From the NCBI GenBank assembly GCA_035550215.1, contig DASZPM010000031.1, positions 124,001 through 188,000 on the forward strand: a stretch of DNA of 64,000 nt. The letters are read 5' to 3'. This stretch comes from JABDFW01 sp035550215 (GTDB lineage Bacteria > Bacteroidota > Bacteroidia > Chitinophagales > Chitinophagaceae). Under the pieces are notes generated by a model. That model saw only the letters and a list, made by a program, of their open reading frames with translations. It did not search any database and was not told the DNA's origin. Position 1 is the first letter of the stretch. Every line of letters starts with the position of its first letter. The translations under genes and the position numbers were made by a program. Of this stretch, positions 17,525 to 26,501 are shown piece after piece.

Positions 17525-18775
17525 ATGGTAGCTACTAAAGAGCATTTTGAAGTTCCTGCAAAAATGAAGACCTGGGCACTGGCTTTAACCGGTATCGGCC
17601 TTCTTACCATAATAATAGGTTTTGTTACCCATAGTATGGGCAGTGAAGCTACACAGCACACCAAAGATATTTTTTGGGGAACGATGCTGTACAATTCGCT
17701 TTTCTTTTTGCTTATTTGTAATGCCAGCATGTTTTTTATTTGCGCTACAACACTGGCTATGGGAGGCTGGCAAATGACATTCCGCCGTGTACCTGAAGCT
17801 ATTTCGGCCATGGTGCCTATTTTTGGTGTTATTGCCTTTATTATAATGCTGATTATTGTGCTGGGCATGGGTTCGTCAACCAATATTTACCCCTGGCTTA
17901 ATAAGGAAGCACTTGAAAAAGCAGGAAATGAAGAAGTTTTGAGAAAACTGGGCTTTTTGAACCCTGTATTCTACCTTGTTTGGACAATACTGGCTATCGG
18001 TTTATGGATTTTATTGGGCGCAAGGATGCGCATGTTAAGCCGCGAAGCAGATGATGAAGGCCTGAAAAACCAGAATAATGGTAAGAGTTTTATCTGGAGA
18101 AATACAGTTACCGCTTCTCTTTTCATAGTATGGTTTGCATTAACAGTTGGTTCAACAATACCCTGGCTGTGGATGATGAGCATAGACGCAAACTGGTACA
18201 GCACTATGTATAGCTGGTACACTTTTGCCAGCACGTTTGTTGCCGGTATGAGTTTAATAGCGTTGTGGGTAATATACCTTAAAAACAAGGGCTACCTGCA
18301 ATTCACCAACCAGGAGCACCTGCACGATTTGGGTAAATTTATGTTTGCCTTTTCTATCTTCTGGACTTACCTGTGGTTTTCACAGTACATGCTTATATGG
18401 TATGGCAACATTTCAGAAGAGACCGTTTATTTCAAACATCGTGTGCAGGGTGTATACAAAGGAATCTTTTTCTTAAACATAATCATCAATTTTGTTTGCC
18501 CTATTTTAATTTTGATGAAACGCTCGGCAAAAAGAAATTATACACTAATGACCTTTATGGCGGTGTTGATTCTTTTTGGCCACTGGATAGATTTTTACCA
18601 GATGGTAATGGGCAGCGTAAGAAAGGAAAGCGCTACCTTAAGCTGGCTGGATTTTGGAACAGCAGCCTTCTTTATCGGTATTATGATATATTTTGTAGGC
18701 AGGTCATTAGCAAGCAAACCTTTGCTGGCCAAATACCATCCGTTCTTTAAGGAAAGTATTATTCATCATACATAA
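17525..18775 (+). CDS. actF: Alternative complex III subunit ActF, integral membrane protein
   Basis: A 416-residue polytopic protein, paralogous in role to ActC but without the quinol signature, with about ten hydrophobic spans. Recognisable conserved patches are WLNKEALEKA, WILLGARMRMLSREAD (a loop) and FGHWIDFYQMVMGSV near the end. ActF completes the membrane part of ACIII. It lies 49 bases after actE and is followed after 59 bases by coxB, so quinol oxidation and oxygen reduction genes are presumably transcribed together. Confidence 0.93.
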   Translation: MVATKEHFEVPAKMKTWALALTGIGLLTIIIGFVTHSMGSEATQHTKDIFWGTMLYNSLFFLLICNASMFFICATTLAMGGWQMTFRRVPEAISAMVPIFGVIAFIIMLIIVLGMGSSTNIYPWLNKEALEKAGNEEVLRKLGFLNPVFYLVWTILAIGLWILLGARMRMLSREADDEGLKNQNNGKSFIWRNTVTASLFIVWFALTVGSTIPWLWMMSIDANWYSTMYSWYTFASTFVAGMSLIALWVIYLKNKGYLQFTNQEHLHDLGKFMFAFSIFWTYLWFSQYMLIWYGNISEETVYFKHRVQGVYKGIFFLNIIINFVCPILILMKRSAKRNYTLMTFMAVLILFGHWIDFYQMVMGSVRKESATLSWLDFGTAAFFIGIMIYFVGRSLASKPLLAKYHPFFKESIIHHT

Positions 18776-18834
18776 TTTGAAACAGGTAATAGCGTAAAGG
18801 TTGTTTATTAACGAATAGAAAATTATTGAAAACA

Positions 18835-19908
18835 ATGTCAACTTTCTTTACAATAGCAGTGATTGTGCTTGTCTTTCTGATTATCTTCCAGATAGCAAAG
18901 GCAAGTGAGTATGTATCAGTGTTAAAGGGCGAAGAAAAAACCCGCAAGGAGAATAACAGGCTGAACGGTTTTTTTATGATTGCATTTCTTATACTTGGCC
19001 TTATAGGTGTGTATTGGTGCAATGACATGCTTTATGACAAAACCCTTTTGGCCCACCCCTCTGCAAGCGTACAGGGTGAGAAAGTTGACTCAATGCTGTG
19101 GCTGACATTAGAAATTACAGGTGTTGTATTTATAATTACACAGGTTTTATTGTTTTGGTTTGCCTTCCGCTACCAGGAAAGCGACAAACGCAAAGCATTC
19201 TTCCTGCCGCATAACAATACACTGGAAATAGTTTGGACGGTTATACCCGCCATAGCGCTTACTGTATTGGTGGTAATAGGGCTGCGTAACTGGTTTTCAT
19301 TTACCGGCGAGGCGCCTAAAAATGCTATGCAGATTGAAGTTACAGGTATGCAGTTTAAATGGCTGTTCCGCTACCCGGGTAAAGACAATGTGTTTGGCAA
19401 GAAGTATTATAAAATGATTGATGACCTTAATGTACTTGGCCTTAACTGGAAAGACAGTGCGGCGATAGATATTAAGGACGACCCCGCAGCGCATGATGAT
19501 GTTGTAACAGAGTTTAAAATGTATTGTGTAAAAGGTAAGCCCGTTAAACTGTTAATCGGTTCAAGGGACGTAATACATGATGTTGGTTTATCGTGGTTCA
19601 GGCTTAAAATGGATGCTGTGCCGGGTACACCTACAACACTTTGGTTTACACCTAAATACACTACAAAGGAAATGAGGGAGGAGACCGGTAACCCCAACTT
19701 TGAATACGAAATTAGCTGCGACCAGATGTGCGGTAACGGCCACTTTGGTATGAGGGGTATAGTTGAGGTAGTTACTCAACCTGAATTTGACGCATGGATG
19801 GCAGGGCAAAAGTCAGCTTATGCAACAGCATTTCCGCCTGCTGAAACGCCGGCCGCCCCTGCTGCCGACACAACGCACAAGGTTGCGGCTGTAATGGCAA
19901 AGAAATAA
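18835..19908 (+). CDS. coxB: Cytochrome c oxidase subunit II (CuA)
   Basis: A 357-residue subunit that receives electrons through a binuclear CuA centre. The ATG at 18835 is preferred over an in-frame TTG at 18826. The CuA motif C295-x3-C299-x3-H303-x2-M306 is intact, and the aromatic W of the entry path is in MQFKWLFRYPG. Four hydrophobic segments (about 3-22, 45-62, 88-110, 130-150) are seen instead of the classical two, so there is an N-terminal extension of two spans. There is no fused cytochrome c domain, consistent with direct electron delivery from ACIII cytochromes. Confidence 0.94.
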   Translation: MSTFFTIAVIVLVFLIIFQIAKASEYVSVLKGEEKTRKENNRLNGFFMIAFLILGLIGVYWCNDMLYDKTLLAHPSASVQGEKVDSMLWLTLEITGVVFIITQVLLFWFAFRYQESDKRKAFFLPHNNTLEIVWTVIPAIALTVLVVIGLRNWFSFTGEAPKNAMQIEVTGMQFKWLFRYPGKDNVFGKKYYKMIDDLNVLGLNWKDSAAIDIKDDPAAHDDVVTEFKMYCVKGKPVKLLIGSRDVIHDVGLSWFRLKMDAVPGTPTTLWFTPKYTTKEMREETGNPNFEYEISCDQMCGNGHFGMRGIVEVVTQPEFDAWMAGQKSAYATAFPPAETPAAPAADTTHKVAAVMAKK

Positions 19909-19983
19909 CGTGTGAGATTTTGCAGCTTGAGAGAACTGCATTTGATATTATATTTTATTAGAACACAGTAAAGAGTTTTTTGT

Positions 19984-21807
19984 ATGAGTAACGAAGCTGT
20001 TTTGCATACGGGTGTTGAAGGCGCTGTTGGGCATGATGTTCATCATGATGAGCACCATGAACACCACCACCACGAAACATTTATTTCAAAATATGTGTTT
20101 AGCATGGACCATAAAATGATTGCCAAACAGTTCCTTATTACAGGGATGGTTTGGGCAATTATTGGTGGTTTAATGTCGGTGCTGTTCCGCCTTGAACTGG
20201 GATACCCTGATACCAAGTTTATGTGGCTACAGGATATTTTGGGCAAATGGTGGGTGCAGGACGGCAGGATAACGCAGCAGGCCTATTATGCGCTTGTTAC
20301 AACACACGGTACAGTACTGGTGTTCTTTGTATTAACGGCAGGCCTTAGCGGTACTTTTGCAAACTTTCTTATTCCGCTGCAGGTTGGCGCGCGCGATATG
20401 GCGTCACCTTTTCTTAATATGCTCAGTTACTGGTTTTTCTTTTTGGCCAGTACGGTAATGTTGTCATCCATTTTTGTTGAAACAGGACCATTCAGCGGTG
20501 GATGGACGGCTTATCCCCCTTTAAGTGCACTTCGTGATGCATCGCCAGGCTCGGGACGGGGTATGGATTTGTGGCTTATAGCGATGGCGCTCTTCGTTGT
20601 GTCGTCGTTGCTTGGCGGCCTTAACTACATAGTTACCATACTTAACATGCGTACCAAAGGTATGAGTATGACGAGGTTGCCGCTTACCATTTGGGCCTTG
20701 TTCTTTACTGCCGTGCTCGGCGTGTTATCATTCCCAGTACTGTTGTCAGGCTTTATACTGCTGATATTCGACCGTAATTTCGGTACCAGCTTTTACCTGT
20801 CGGATATATTTGTAAACAACGTGGGTGCGCTGCCAAACGAAGGCGGTAATGCCATCCTGTTCCAGCACTTGTTCTGGTTCCTCGGCCACCCTGAAGTATA
20901 TATCATCCTGTTGCCAGCCATGGGTATGGTGTCAGAGATACTATCTGTAAACTCACGCAAACCTATATTTGGTTATATGGCCATGGTAGGCTCATTGTTT
21001 GCCATCGCCATCCTGGCGTTTCTTGTGTGGGCGCACCATATGTTTGTAACGGGCTTAAACCCGTTGCTGGGGTCAATATTCGTATTGTTAACGCTGCTAA
21101 TAGCCGTTCCGTCGGCCATTAAAGTGTTTAACTGGCTTACTACATTGTGGCGCGGCAATATACGCTTTACGCCGGCGATGATGTTTGCCATAGGTTTTGT
21201 AAGCCTGTTTATATCAGGTGGTTTAACAGGTATATGGCTGGGTAATTCTGCCCTTGACATTCACCTGCACGATACTTATTTTGTAATTGCTCACTTCCAT
21301 ATAGTAATGGGTGTAGCATCAATGTTCGGCATGTTTGCCGGTATTTACCACTGGTATCCTAAAATGTATGGGCGTTACCTGAATAACACGTTGGGTTACA
21401 TACACTTTTGGGTAACAATGATAGGCGCCTACCTTATTTTCTGGCCAATGCACTATGAAGGCCTTGCAGGTATGCCGCGCCGTTATTACAGCTACACCGC
21501 GTGGGAAAGCTTTAAGCAATTTGCCGGGCTAAACCAGTTTATCAGCACCGTTGCGATGATTGTATTCGCCGTACAGATATTGTTCCTTTTCAACTTCTTC
21601 TATTCAATCTGGAAAGGAAGAAAAGTAACTACACAAAACCCGTATGGTGCTAACACACTTGAGTGGACAGCGCCAATAAGACCGGGCCATGGTAACTGGC
21701 CGGGTGAAATACCTGAAGTACACCGCTGGGCATACGACTATGCAAAAGACGGCAGGGAATTTATTCCCCAAACAACCCCGGTTGATCCGAACGAAACAAA
21801 TCATTAA
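19984..21807 (+). CDS. coxA: Cytochrome c oxidase subunit I (heme-copper oxidase, A-type)
   Basis: The 607-residue catalytic subunit that reduces O2 and pumps protons. Hallmarks are present: low-spin heme His in VTTHGTVLVFF, the CuB/Tyr helix with GHPEVYIILLPA (Glu present, A1-type), the CuB His pair in VWAHHMFVTGL, and heme a/a3 ligands in HDTYFVIAHFHIVMG. About 12 membrane spans. The N-terminus has an unusual His-rich cytosolic tail (GHDVHHDEHHEHHHHE, residues about 17-32) that might bind copper or other metal. It follows coxB by 75 bases. A hairpin-plus-T terminator lies 38 bases after the stop. Confidence 0.97.
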   Translation: MSNEAVLHTGVEGAVGHDVHHDEHHEHHHHETFISKYVFSMDHKMIAKQFLITGMVWAIIGGLMSVLFRLELGYPDTKFMWLQDILGKWWVQDGRITQQAYYALVTTHGTVLVFFVLTAGLSGTFANFLIPLQVGARDMASPFLNMLSYWFFFLASTVMLSSIFVETGPFSGGWTAYPPLSALRDASPGSGRGMDLWLIAMALFVVSSLLGGLNYIVTILNMRTKGMSMTRLPLTIWALFFTAVLGVLSFPVLLSGFILLIFDRNFGTSFYLSDIFVNNVGALPNEGGNAILFQHLFWFLGHPEVYIILLPAMGMVSEILSVNSRKPIFGYMAMVGSLFAIAILAFLVWAHHMFVTGLNPLLGSIFVLLTLLIAVPSAIKVFNWLTTLWRGNIRFTPAMMFAIGFVSLFISGGLTGIWLGNSALDIHLHDTYFVIAHFHIVMGVASMFGMFAGIYHWYPKMYGRYLNNTLGYIHFWVTMIGAYLIFWPMHYEGLAGMPRRYYSYTAWESFKQFAGLNQFISTVAMIVFAVQILFLFNFFYSIWKGRKVTTQNPYGANTLEWTAPIRPGHGNWPGEIPEVHRWAYDYAKDGREFIPQTTPVDPNETNH

Positions 21808-21844
21808 AATTAACAGAACGAAAACAGCTTACTAAATATAAATA

Positions 21845-21871
21845 ATGCCCTGGCTAGCAGGGCATCATTTT
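21845..21871 (+). terminator. Rho-independent terminator after coxA
   Basis: Perfect 8-base arms ATGCCCTG (21845-21852) and CAGGGCAT (21858-21865) around a five-base loop are followed by CATTTTTC. It separates the act-cox run from ctaB, implying at least partial termination. Confidence 0.75.
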
Positions 21872-21884
21872 TCAAAAGAACTTC

Positions 21885-22862
21885 GTGGTTAACAAGCATT
21901 CAATAGTGGCAGGTAATATTAATTCAACTTCATCATCTTCACTGAGGCTGGCTCAAAAGATGAAGGATTACTTTCAACTGGTAAAGTTTACCTTAAGCTT
22001 TACGGTGGTGTTTTCCTGTGTAATTTGCTACCTGCTTGCACCCAATGTTGAAATACATAATACAGATACTATAATACGGGTTATTGAATTGTTTATAGCC
22101 GGCATGCTGGTAACGGGCAGCGCCAACGCCATAAACCAGGCAGTTGAAAAAGATACGGACGCGGTGATGAAACGTACGGGTAAACGCCCCGTGGCTTCCG
22201 GCCGCATGAGTGCTGACGAAGCCCTTACTTTTGCAGGCATTGCGGGTTTCCTGGGCGTAGTTATTATGTTTAGGGTATTTAATTCAGCATCGGCATTGTT
22301 ATCAGCCTTTAGCCTTTTTTTATATGCATTTATTTATACACCCCTTAAAAAGGTGAATTCAATTGCAGTACTGGTGGGTGCTTTACCCGGCGCCCTGCCT
22401 TGCTTAATAGGTTGGGTGGCCGCAACAGGCCTGGTTAGCCCGACAGCTACCTTCGTGGTAAGAGACAGCGTTTTTTCAAACGGGGCCGGCTGGGTATTAT
22501 TCGGCATACAGTTTTTGTGGCAGTTCCCGCATTTTTGGGCAATTGCCTGGGTGGCGCATAACGACTATGCACGGGCAGGGTTTAAACTATTGCCTGCTGA
22601 TAAAGGGCCTACAAGATTTACCGCCATGCAGGCAATAATGTACAGCGTATTGATGGTGCCTGTTGGTATTTTGCCGTATATATATCATTTGAGTGGTGAA
22701 ATAAGCCTGTGGATAGTGCTTGCCTGTAATATTGGCATGGTAATACAAAGCATAAGGCTGTACAAAGATATGACGGTAAAAGCAGCACGGCGCGTTATGT
22801 TTAGCAGTTATATATATCTACCTGTAGTGCTTTTGGCATTGCTGGCGGATAAAGGCCTGTGA
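21885..22862 (+). CDS. ctaB: Protoheme IX farnesyltransferase (heme O synthase)
   Basis: A UbiA-family prenyltransferase that attaches farnesyl to protoheme to make heme O, the precursor of the heme A used by the oxidase. The Asp-rich prenyl-PP site is seen as NAINQAVEKDTDAVMKRTGKRP, read here as N-x3-x-E-x2-D-x2-M-x-RT-x2-RP around residues 85-107. About nine spans follow. The start is uncertain: GTG at 21885 gives 325 residues, while ATG at 21960 (MKDYFQLVKF) gives 300 and matches where family homology would begin. The gene begins just after the coxA terminator. Confidence 0.92.
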   Translation: MVNKHSIVAGNINSTSSSSLRLAQKMKDYFQLVKFTLSFTVVFSCVICYLLAPNVEIHNTDTIIRVIELFIAGMLVTGSANAINQAVEKDTDAVMKRTGKRPVASGRMSADEALTFAGIAGFLGVVIMFRVFNSASALLSAFSLFLYAFIYTPLKKVNSIAVLVGALPGALPCLIGWVAATGLVSPTATFVVRDSVFSNGAGWVLFGIQFLWQFPHFWAIAWVAHNDYARAGFKLLPADKGPTRFTAMQAIMYSVLMVPVGILPYIYHLSGEISLWIVLACNIGMVIQSIRLYKDMTVKAARRVMFSSYIYLPVVLLALLADKGL

Positions 22863-23053
22863 TGGTAGATTTAAAGTGTAGGTTTGGATTAAAGCGGGTG
22901 ATTAAGTACAGCAGTACAAGTGTGCGACGCAAGGTTGATTAGGTGAGTGATGCAGTATGGGCAGAAATAAATACTAATTAAAAAAAGCAGTGTATAAAGA
23001 TTCGGAAACTACATTCAGAATCTGAACAAACGGAACAAAACACAATAGTGATG

Positions 23054-23626
23054 ATGAGTACAGTGGCAAGTAATGAACGAAAAAGGTTACACCCCCACAA
23101 ATTTGCTTTGTGGGTGGCAATGGGTGCTATTATAATGATGTTTGCCGGTTTAACCAGCGCATACATAGTGAGAAGCAACCAGAATAACTGGCTTGAGTTT
23201 TCAATGCCACCGGTATTTTGGTATTCAACCGCGGTTATTTTATTAAGCAGCCTTACCATGTACCTGGCTGTAAAGGCATATAAGGCAAGGGAAATGACCC
23301 GCTATAAAACACTGGTAACCATTACCGCTTTGCTGGGCCTTTTGTTTGGGGTATGCCAGTTTTCCGGGTTCTTTTACTTAAATGACCACGGTGTGCAATT
23401 ACTTGGTCAGGGCAGTAACCCCGCGGCTTCGTTTATAGCCGTTATTGCAGGGGTGCATATATTACATGTATTGGGTGGTGTAATAGTTTTACTGGTAATG
23501 TTTATACGGGCATTCAGCAGCAAGATGAAAAGGTATAATGTAACAGGCATTGAAATAGCAGCTACCTACTGGCATTTTGTGGATATATTATGGATATACC
23601 TGTTTATATTTTTCAAAATGGCATAG
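23054..23626 (+). CDS. Cytochrome c oxidase subunit III, first copy
   Basis: A 190-residue heme-copper oxidase subunit III-family protein with about five spans. GTG, ATG and ATG codons follow each other at 23048, 23051 and 23054; I take the last (MSTVASNERKR). The C-terminal ATYWHFVDILWIYLFI is the conserved last-helix motif of subunit III. A second, longer subunit III gene follows 79 bases later; having both is common in Bacteroidota oxidase loci. Subunit III stabilises the oxidase and its proton uptake; it binds no redox cofactor. Confidence 0.9.
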   Translation: MSTVASNERKRLHPHKFALWVAMGAIIMMFAGLTSAYIVRSNQNNWLEFSMPPVFWYSTAVILLSSLTMYLAVKAYKAREMTRYKTLVTITALLGLLFGVCQFSGFFYLNDHGVQLLGQGSNPAASFIAVIAGVHILHVLGGVIVLLVMFIRAFSSKMKRYNVTGIEIAATYWHFVDILWIYLFIFFKMA

Positions 23627-23705
23627 CAGGCGGAAAAAAGTGCTTATTTATGCGGCTTTTTGAGTACAGGACAATAAATTTGCGAACGAAATTCTTTTAA
23701 TCAAC

Positions 23706-24380
23706 ATGGCTACAACTACTGCAACGGCTACAGCCCCCAAATACTGGGGTGGAGGTAAAAGCCCTTTCAACGTGGAGTACGGAAAGGTGATGATGTGGTA
23801 TTTTTTGATGAGTGATGCTTTTACTTTTGGCGCTTTTCTTATTGCTTATGGTACAACGCGTTTTTCAGCCAATGGCTGGCCCAATCCCAACGAGGTTTTT
23901 AAATCTTACCCCGGTGGTACTAACGCCCCGTTGGTTTTCGTAAGTATCATGACGTTTATCCTGATTATCAGTTCTGTAACCATGGTGTTGGCGGTACAGG
24001 CCGGCCACCAGATGAATAAAAGAAAAGTTGTAATAAACCTTATATTGACTATAATCGGCGGCCTTGCGTTTTTGAGCTGCCAGGCATGGGAATGGACACA
24101 TTTATTTCATGAGGGTGCATGGTGGGGCAGAAACCCTTTTCCAAATTCTAACGGCTCGTTAGGACACCAGGATTTTACGAATTTCTTTTTCACTATTACA
24201 GGCTTTCATGGTTTTCACGTATTCAGCGGTGTTATTATTAATATAGTGATGCTTATAATGACGCTTAGCGGCGTATTTGAAAAGAGAGGACACTACCTGA
24301 TGATTGAAAAAGCCGGGTTGTACTGGCACTTTGTAGACCTTGTTTGGGTGTTTGTATTTACTTGTTTTTATCTTATTTAA
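23706..24380 (+). CDS. Cytochrome c oxidase subunit III, second copy
   Basis: A 224-residue subunit III-family protein, clearly paralogous to the preceding gene: it ends in the same LYWHFVDLVWVFVFTC motif and shares FTITGFHGFHVFSGV in the penultimate region. About five spans. The N-terminus is Thr/Ala-rich and precedes the conserved KSPFNVEYGKVMMWYFL. It lies between the first subunit III gene and subunit IV, 32 bases before the latter. Which copy occupies the canonical subunit III site cannot be told from sequence. Confidence 0.9.
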   Translation: MATTTATATAPKYWGGGKSPFNVEYGKVMMWYFLMSDAFTFGAFLIAYGTTRFSANGWPNPNEVFKSYPGGTNAPLVFVSIMTFILIISSVTMVLAVQAGHQMNKRKVVINLILTIIGGLAFLSCQAWEWTHLFHEGAWWGRNPFPNSNGSLGHQDFTNFFFTITGFHGFHVFSGVIINIVMLIMTLSGVFEKRGHYLMIEKAGLYWHFVDLVWVFVFTCFYLI

Positions 24381-24412
24381 AAATCTTTATTAAAGTATTA
24401 AAATAATCCTTA

Positions 24413-24856
24413 ATGGAACAACATACAACATATACTGATGTAACACATGCAGACACGCACGGCGGAGGAACCAAAGAGGTTTGGAGAGTAACCATTATAT
24501 TATCCGTATTGACCATAACTGAGTTAGCGCTGGGTTTCTGGATGATGGGCATGGAGGAGAACAGCTTTGAAAAGCACCTGGTAAAAGGAATAATAGTAAT
24601 ACTGATGCTGGCGAAAGCATTTTATATAGTTGGTTATTTTATGCACCTGAAGCACGAAATAAGAAACTTTATAATGACTGTTTGCGTACCCATGGGTTTA
24701 TTTGTATGGTTCATCATTGCCTTTTTGGCCGATGGTAATTCATTCAAAAACCTGAGGAACGAATATAACCCCGAGTACAAACAAAGAACAACCCAGCCAT
24801 CCCCTTTGCAAAAAAACGAAGAGCAGAAAGAAGAAAAGAAAGGCGCGCAGGAATAG
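24413..24856 (+). CDS. Cytochrome c oxidase subunit IV (prokaryotic, caa3-type)
   Basis: A 147-residue small oxidase subunit with three hydrophobic spans (about 24-44, 58-80, 88-108). The KAFYIVGYFMHLKHE segment is diagnostic for this family. The short His-rich N-terminus (HTTYTDVTHADTH) and a charged Gln/Glu/Lys-rich tail are soluble. It ends the structural oxidase genes, and a strong hairpin follows 34 bases later. Role is assembly or stability; no cofactor. Confidence 0.85.
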   Translation: MEQHTTYTDVTHADTHGGGTKEVWRVTIILSVLTITELALGFWMMGMEENSFEKHLVKGIIVILMLAKAFYIVGYFMHLKHEIRNFIMTVCVPMGLFVWFIIAFLADGNSFKNLRNEYNPEYKQRTTQPSPLQKNEEQKEEKKGAQE

Positions 24857-24890
24857 GGGTGCGAGAATTTATTAAGTAACTAAAAATACT

Positions 24891-24925
24891 AAACCATCCC
24901 GCACACCTGCGGGATGGTTTGTTTA
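24891..24925 (+). terminator. Long perfect hairpin between coxIV and sco
   Basis: Twelve-base perfect arms AAACCATCCCGC (24891-24902) and GCGGGATGGTTT (24909-24920) around a six-base loop, followed by GTTTATT. The stem is strong but the T-run is broken. It ends only 11 bases before the sco start, so it could also affect sco translation or processing. Confidence 0.6.
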
Positions 24926-24931
24926 TTGGCC

Positions 24932-25804
24932 ATGAATAAAAAAGCTTTAATAGCGGTTTGCATAGCAGTACTTATACCACTGGTTTGTTATATAGTACTT
25001 AAGCAAGCCAGTGACAATGCCGTTGAGTTGCCGGGGCATTACCTGCCGGACAGGACCTTTGATACTACCGTAGGCGGCAAAATGCGTACGGATACTGTTT
25101 GGCATACAGTAGCCAACATAAGGCTGGTTAACCAATTAGGAGATACGGTAAACCTGTATGATATAAAAGGCAAGGCTATTGTGATGGATTTCTTTTTTAC
25201 CAGTTGCGGTTCAATATGCCCTACCCTGACACGCAATATGGCAAAAATGCAGCGGTCCTTTAAGGAAGGAGGCGACCCCATGGATAAAGTGGATACATCT
25301 GTGGTGCATTTTTTATCATTCACTGTTGACCCGGAAACAGATACCGTTGCCAAATTAAAAAAATACGCGGACCACTATAAGATTGACCCTGATAACTGGT
25401 GGCTGCTTACAGGCTCAAAAGACAGTATTTACAATTTTGCTTTTGACCAATTGAAGGTCGATAAATTCAGTACGGAGCCTATTGACCCCAGTTTTGTGCA
25501 CACCAGCCGGTTTGTGCTGCTTGATAAATATTACCAGGTACGGGGATACTATAATGGGCTTGACACAGTGGCATTATCAAAGCTGTCAAAGGATATTGGC
25601 CTGCTGATGCTGGAGAAGGATAAGGGTGGTGATAAACTTCCTTTTGACCCGCTGGAAATGGGTATATTTTTAATTCTTGCAATTGTTATAACAATTATTG
25701 TTGTAACGCTGCTGTTCAGGAAGAAAAAGCCTGCACCTAATTTAATTTTAAAAACTATTCTACATCAATACATATATGTTACAGGCAAGTATACAGAAAA
25801 ATGA
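24932..25804 (+). CDS. SCO1/SenC-family copper chaperone
   Basis: A 290-residue thioredoxin-fold protein that delivers copper to the CuA site of subunit II. The copper motif C92-x3-C-P (SCGSICPT) and the distal His in FVHTSRF (about residue 189) are present. An N-terminal anchor (LIAVCIAVLIPLVCYIVL) and a second C-terminal membrane span (ILAIVITIIVVTLLF, about 250-270) are predicted; the C-terminal anchor is unusual for SCO. Start at ATG 24932, because an upstream in-frame ATG at 24914 lies within the hairpin stem. It overlaps the DUF420 gene by 29 bases. Confidence 0.92.
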   Translation: MNKKALIAVCIAVLIPLVCYIVLKQASDNAVELPGHYLPDRTFDTTVGGKMRTDTVWHTVANIRLVNQLGDTVNLYDIKGKAIVMDFFFTSCGSICPTLTRNMAKMQRSFKEGGDPMDKVDTSVVHFLSFTVDPETDTVAKLKKYADHYKIDPDNWWLLTGSKDSIYNFAFDQLKVDKFSTEPIDPSFVHTSRFVLLDKYYQVRGYYNGLDTVALSKLSKDIGLLMLEKDKGGDKLPFDPLEMGIFLILAIVITIIVVTLLFRKKKPAPNLILKTILHQYIYVTGKYTEK

Positions 25805-26360
25805 CGCAAAAGCTAAATGGCTTATCATAATTTTTTCATTTGTGGTGTTTGCTGCAGTGGTGCTGCTGGGGCAATTCAAGCTGCAGGTGCAGCTACCTTT
25901 TAACGTGCACATTTTTGCCAAAATAAATGCTTTAATTAACAGCCTGATTGCAGTATTGCTGGTGGCTGCTGTTATTGCGGTAAAAAACAAGTACTATAAC
26001 ACACATAAAATAATTATGCTTTTTGCACTGGCGTTGTCTGTTATTTTTCTTGTTTCGTATATAGCGCACCACCTGCTGGCGGGCGAAGCTATATTTGGTG
26101 ATGTTAACCATGATGGTATTTTGAGTGATGATGAAAAAGCCGCAGTGGGCAGTACACGCACTGTTTACTTAATTATTTTATTCAGCCACATTTTGCTTGC
26201 TGCTATAATATTGCCATTTATTCTCTTTACTGCTTACCGTGCACTGGTGGCAGAGTTTCCCACACATAAAAAACTGGCACGCTATACCTGGCCTATGTGG
26301 TTTTATGTTGCTGTTACCGGCCCCATTGTGTATTGGATGATAAGCCCCTACTACAGGTGA
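25776..26360 (+). CDS. DUF420 membrane protein with EF-hand-like loop
   Basis: A 194-residue DUF420 protein with about five spans, a family usually encoded beside oxidase and SCO genes and thought to help oxidase assembly. Between the third and fourth spans is a 12-residue loop, DVNHDGILSDDE at 109-120, that satisfies the EF-hand calcium pattern (D1, N3, D5, G6, hydrophobic 8, S9, E12). The flanking helices of a full EF-hand are not evident, so this is a solitary loop. It ends the respiratory block. The start overlaps sco, indicating coupling. Confidence 0.85.
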   Translation: MLQASIQKNDAKAKWLIIIFSFVVFAAVVLLGQFKLQVQLPFNVHIFAKINALINSLIAVLLVAAVIAVKNKYYNTHKIIMLFALALSVIFLVSYIAHHLLAGEAIFGDVNHDGILSDDEKAAVGSTRTVYLIILFSHILLAAIILPFILFTAYRALVAEFPTHKKLARYTWPMWFYVAVTGPIVYWMISPYYR

Positions 26361-26501
26361 TTACAGAAAATACAACAGTACTTTTTTTTACAGGGACAAT
26401 ATTAGTAGTGATGGTGTAAAAAGTTTTAAGTAAAATTTTAACACCGCTGAATAATCTTTTTCCCGCTGCGGCGTTCTAATAGAGAAACTCCCCCAAACTA
26501 T

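Noticed and set aside
26379..26450. Inverted-repeat-like GTGTAAAA...TTTTAACAC before the L,D-transpeptidase
   Set aside because: Arms are imperfect (one base shift) and AT-only; likely chance.
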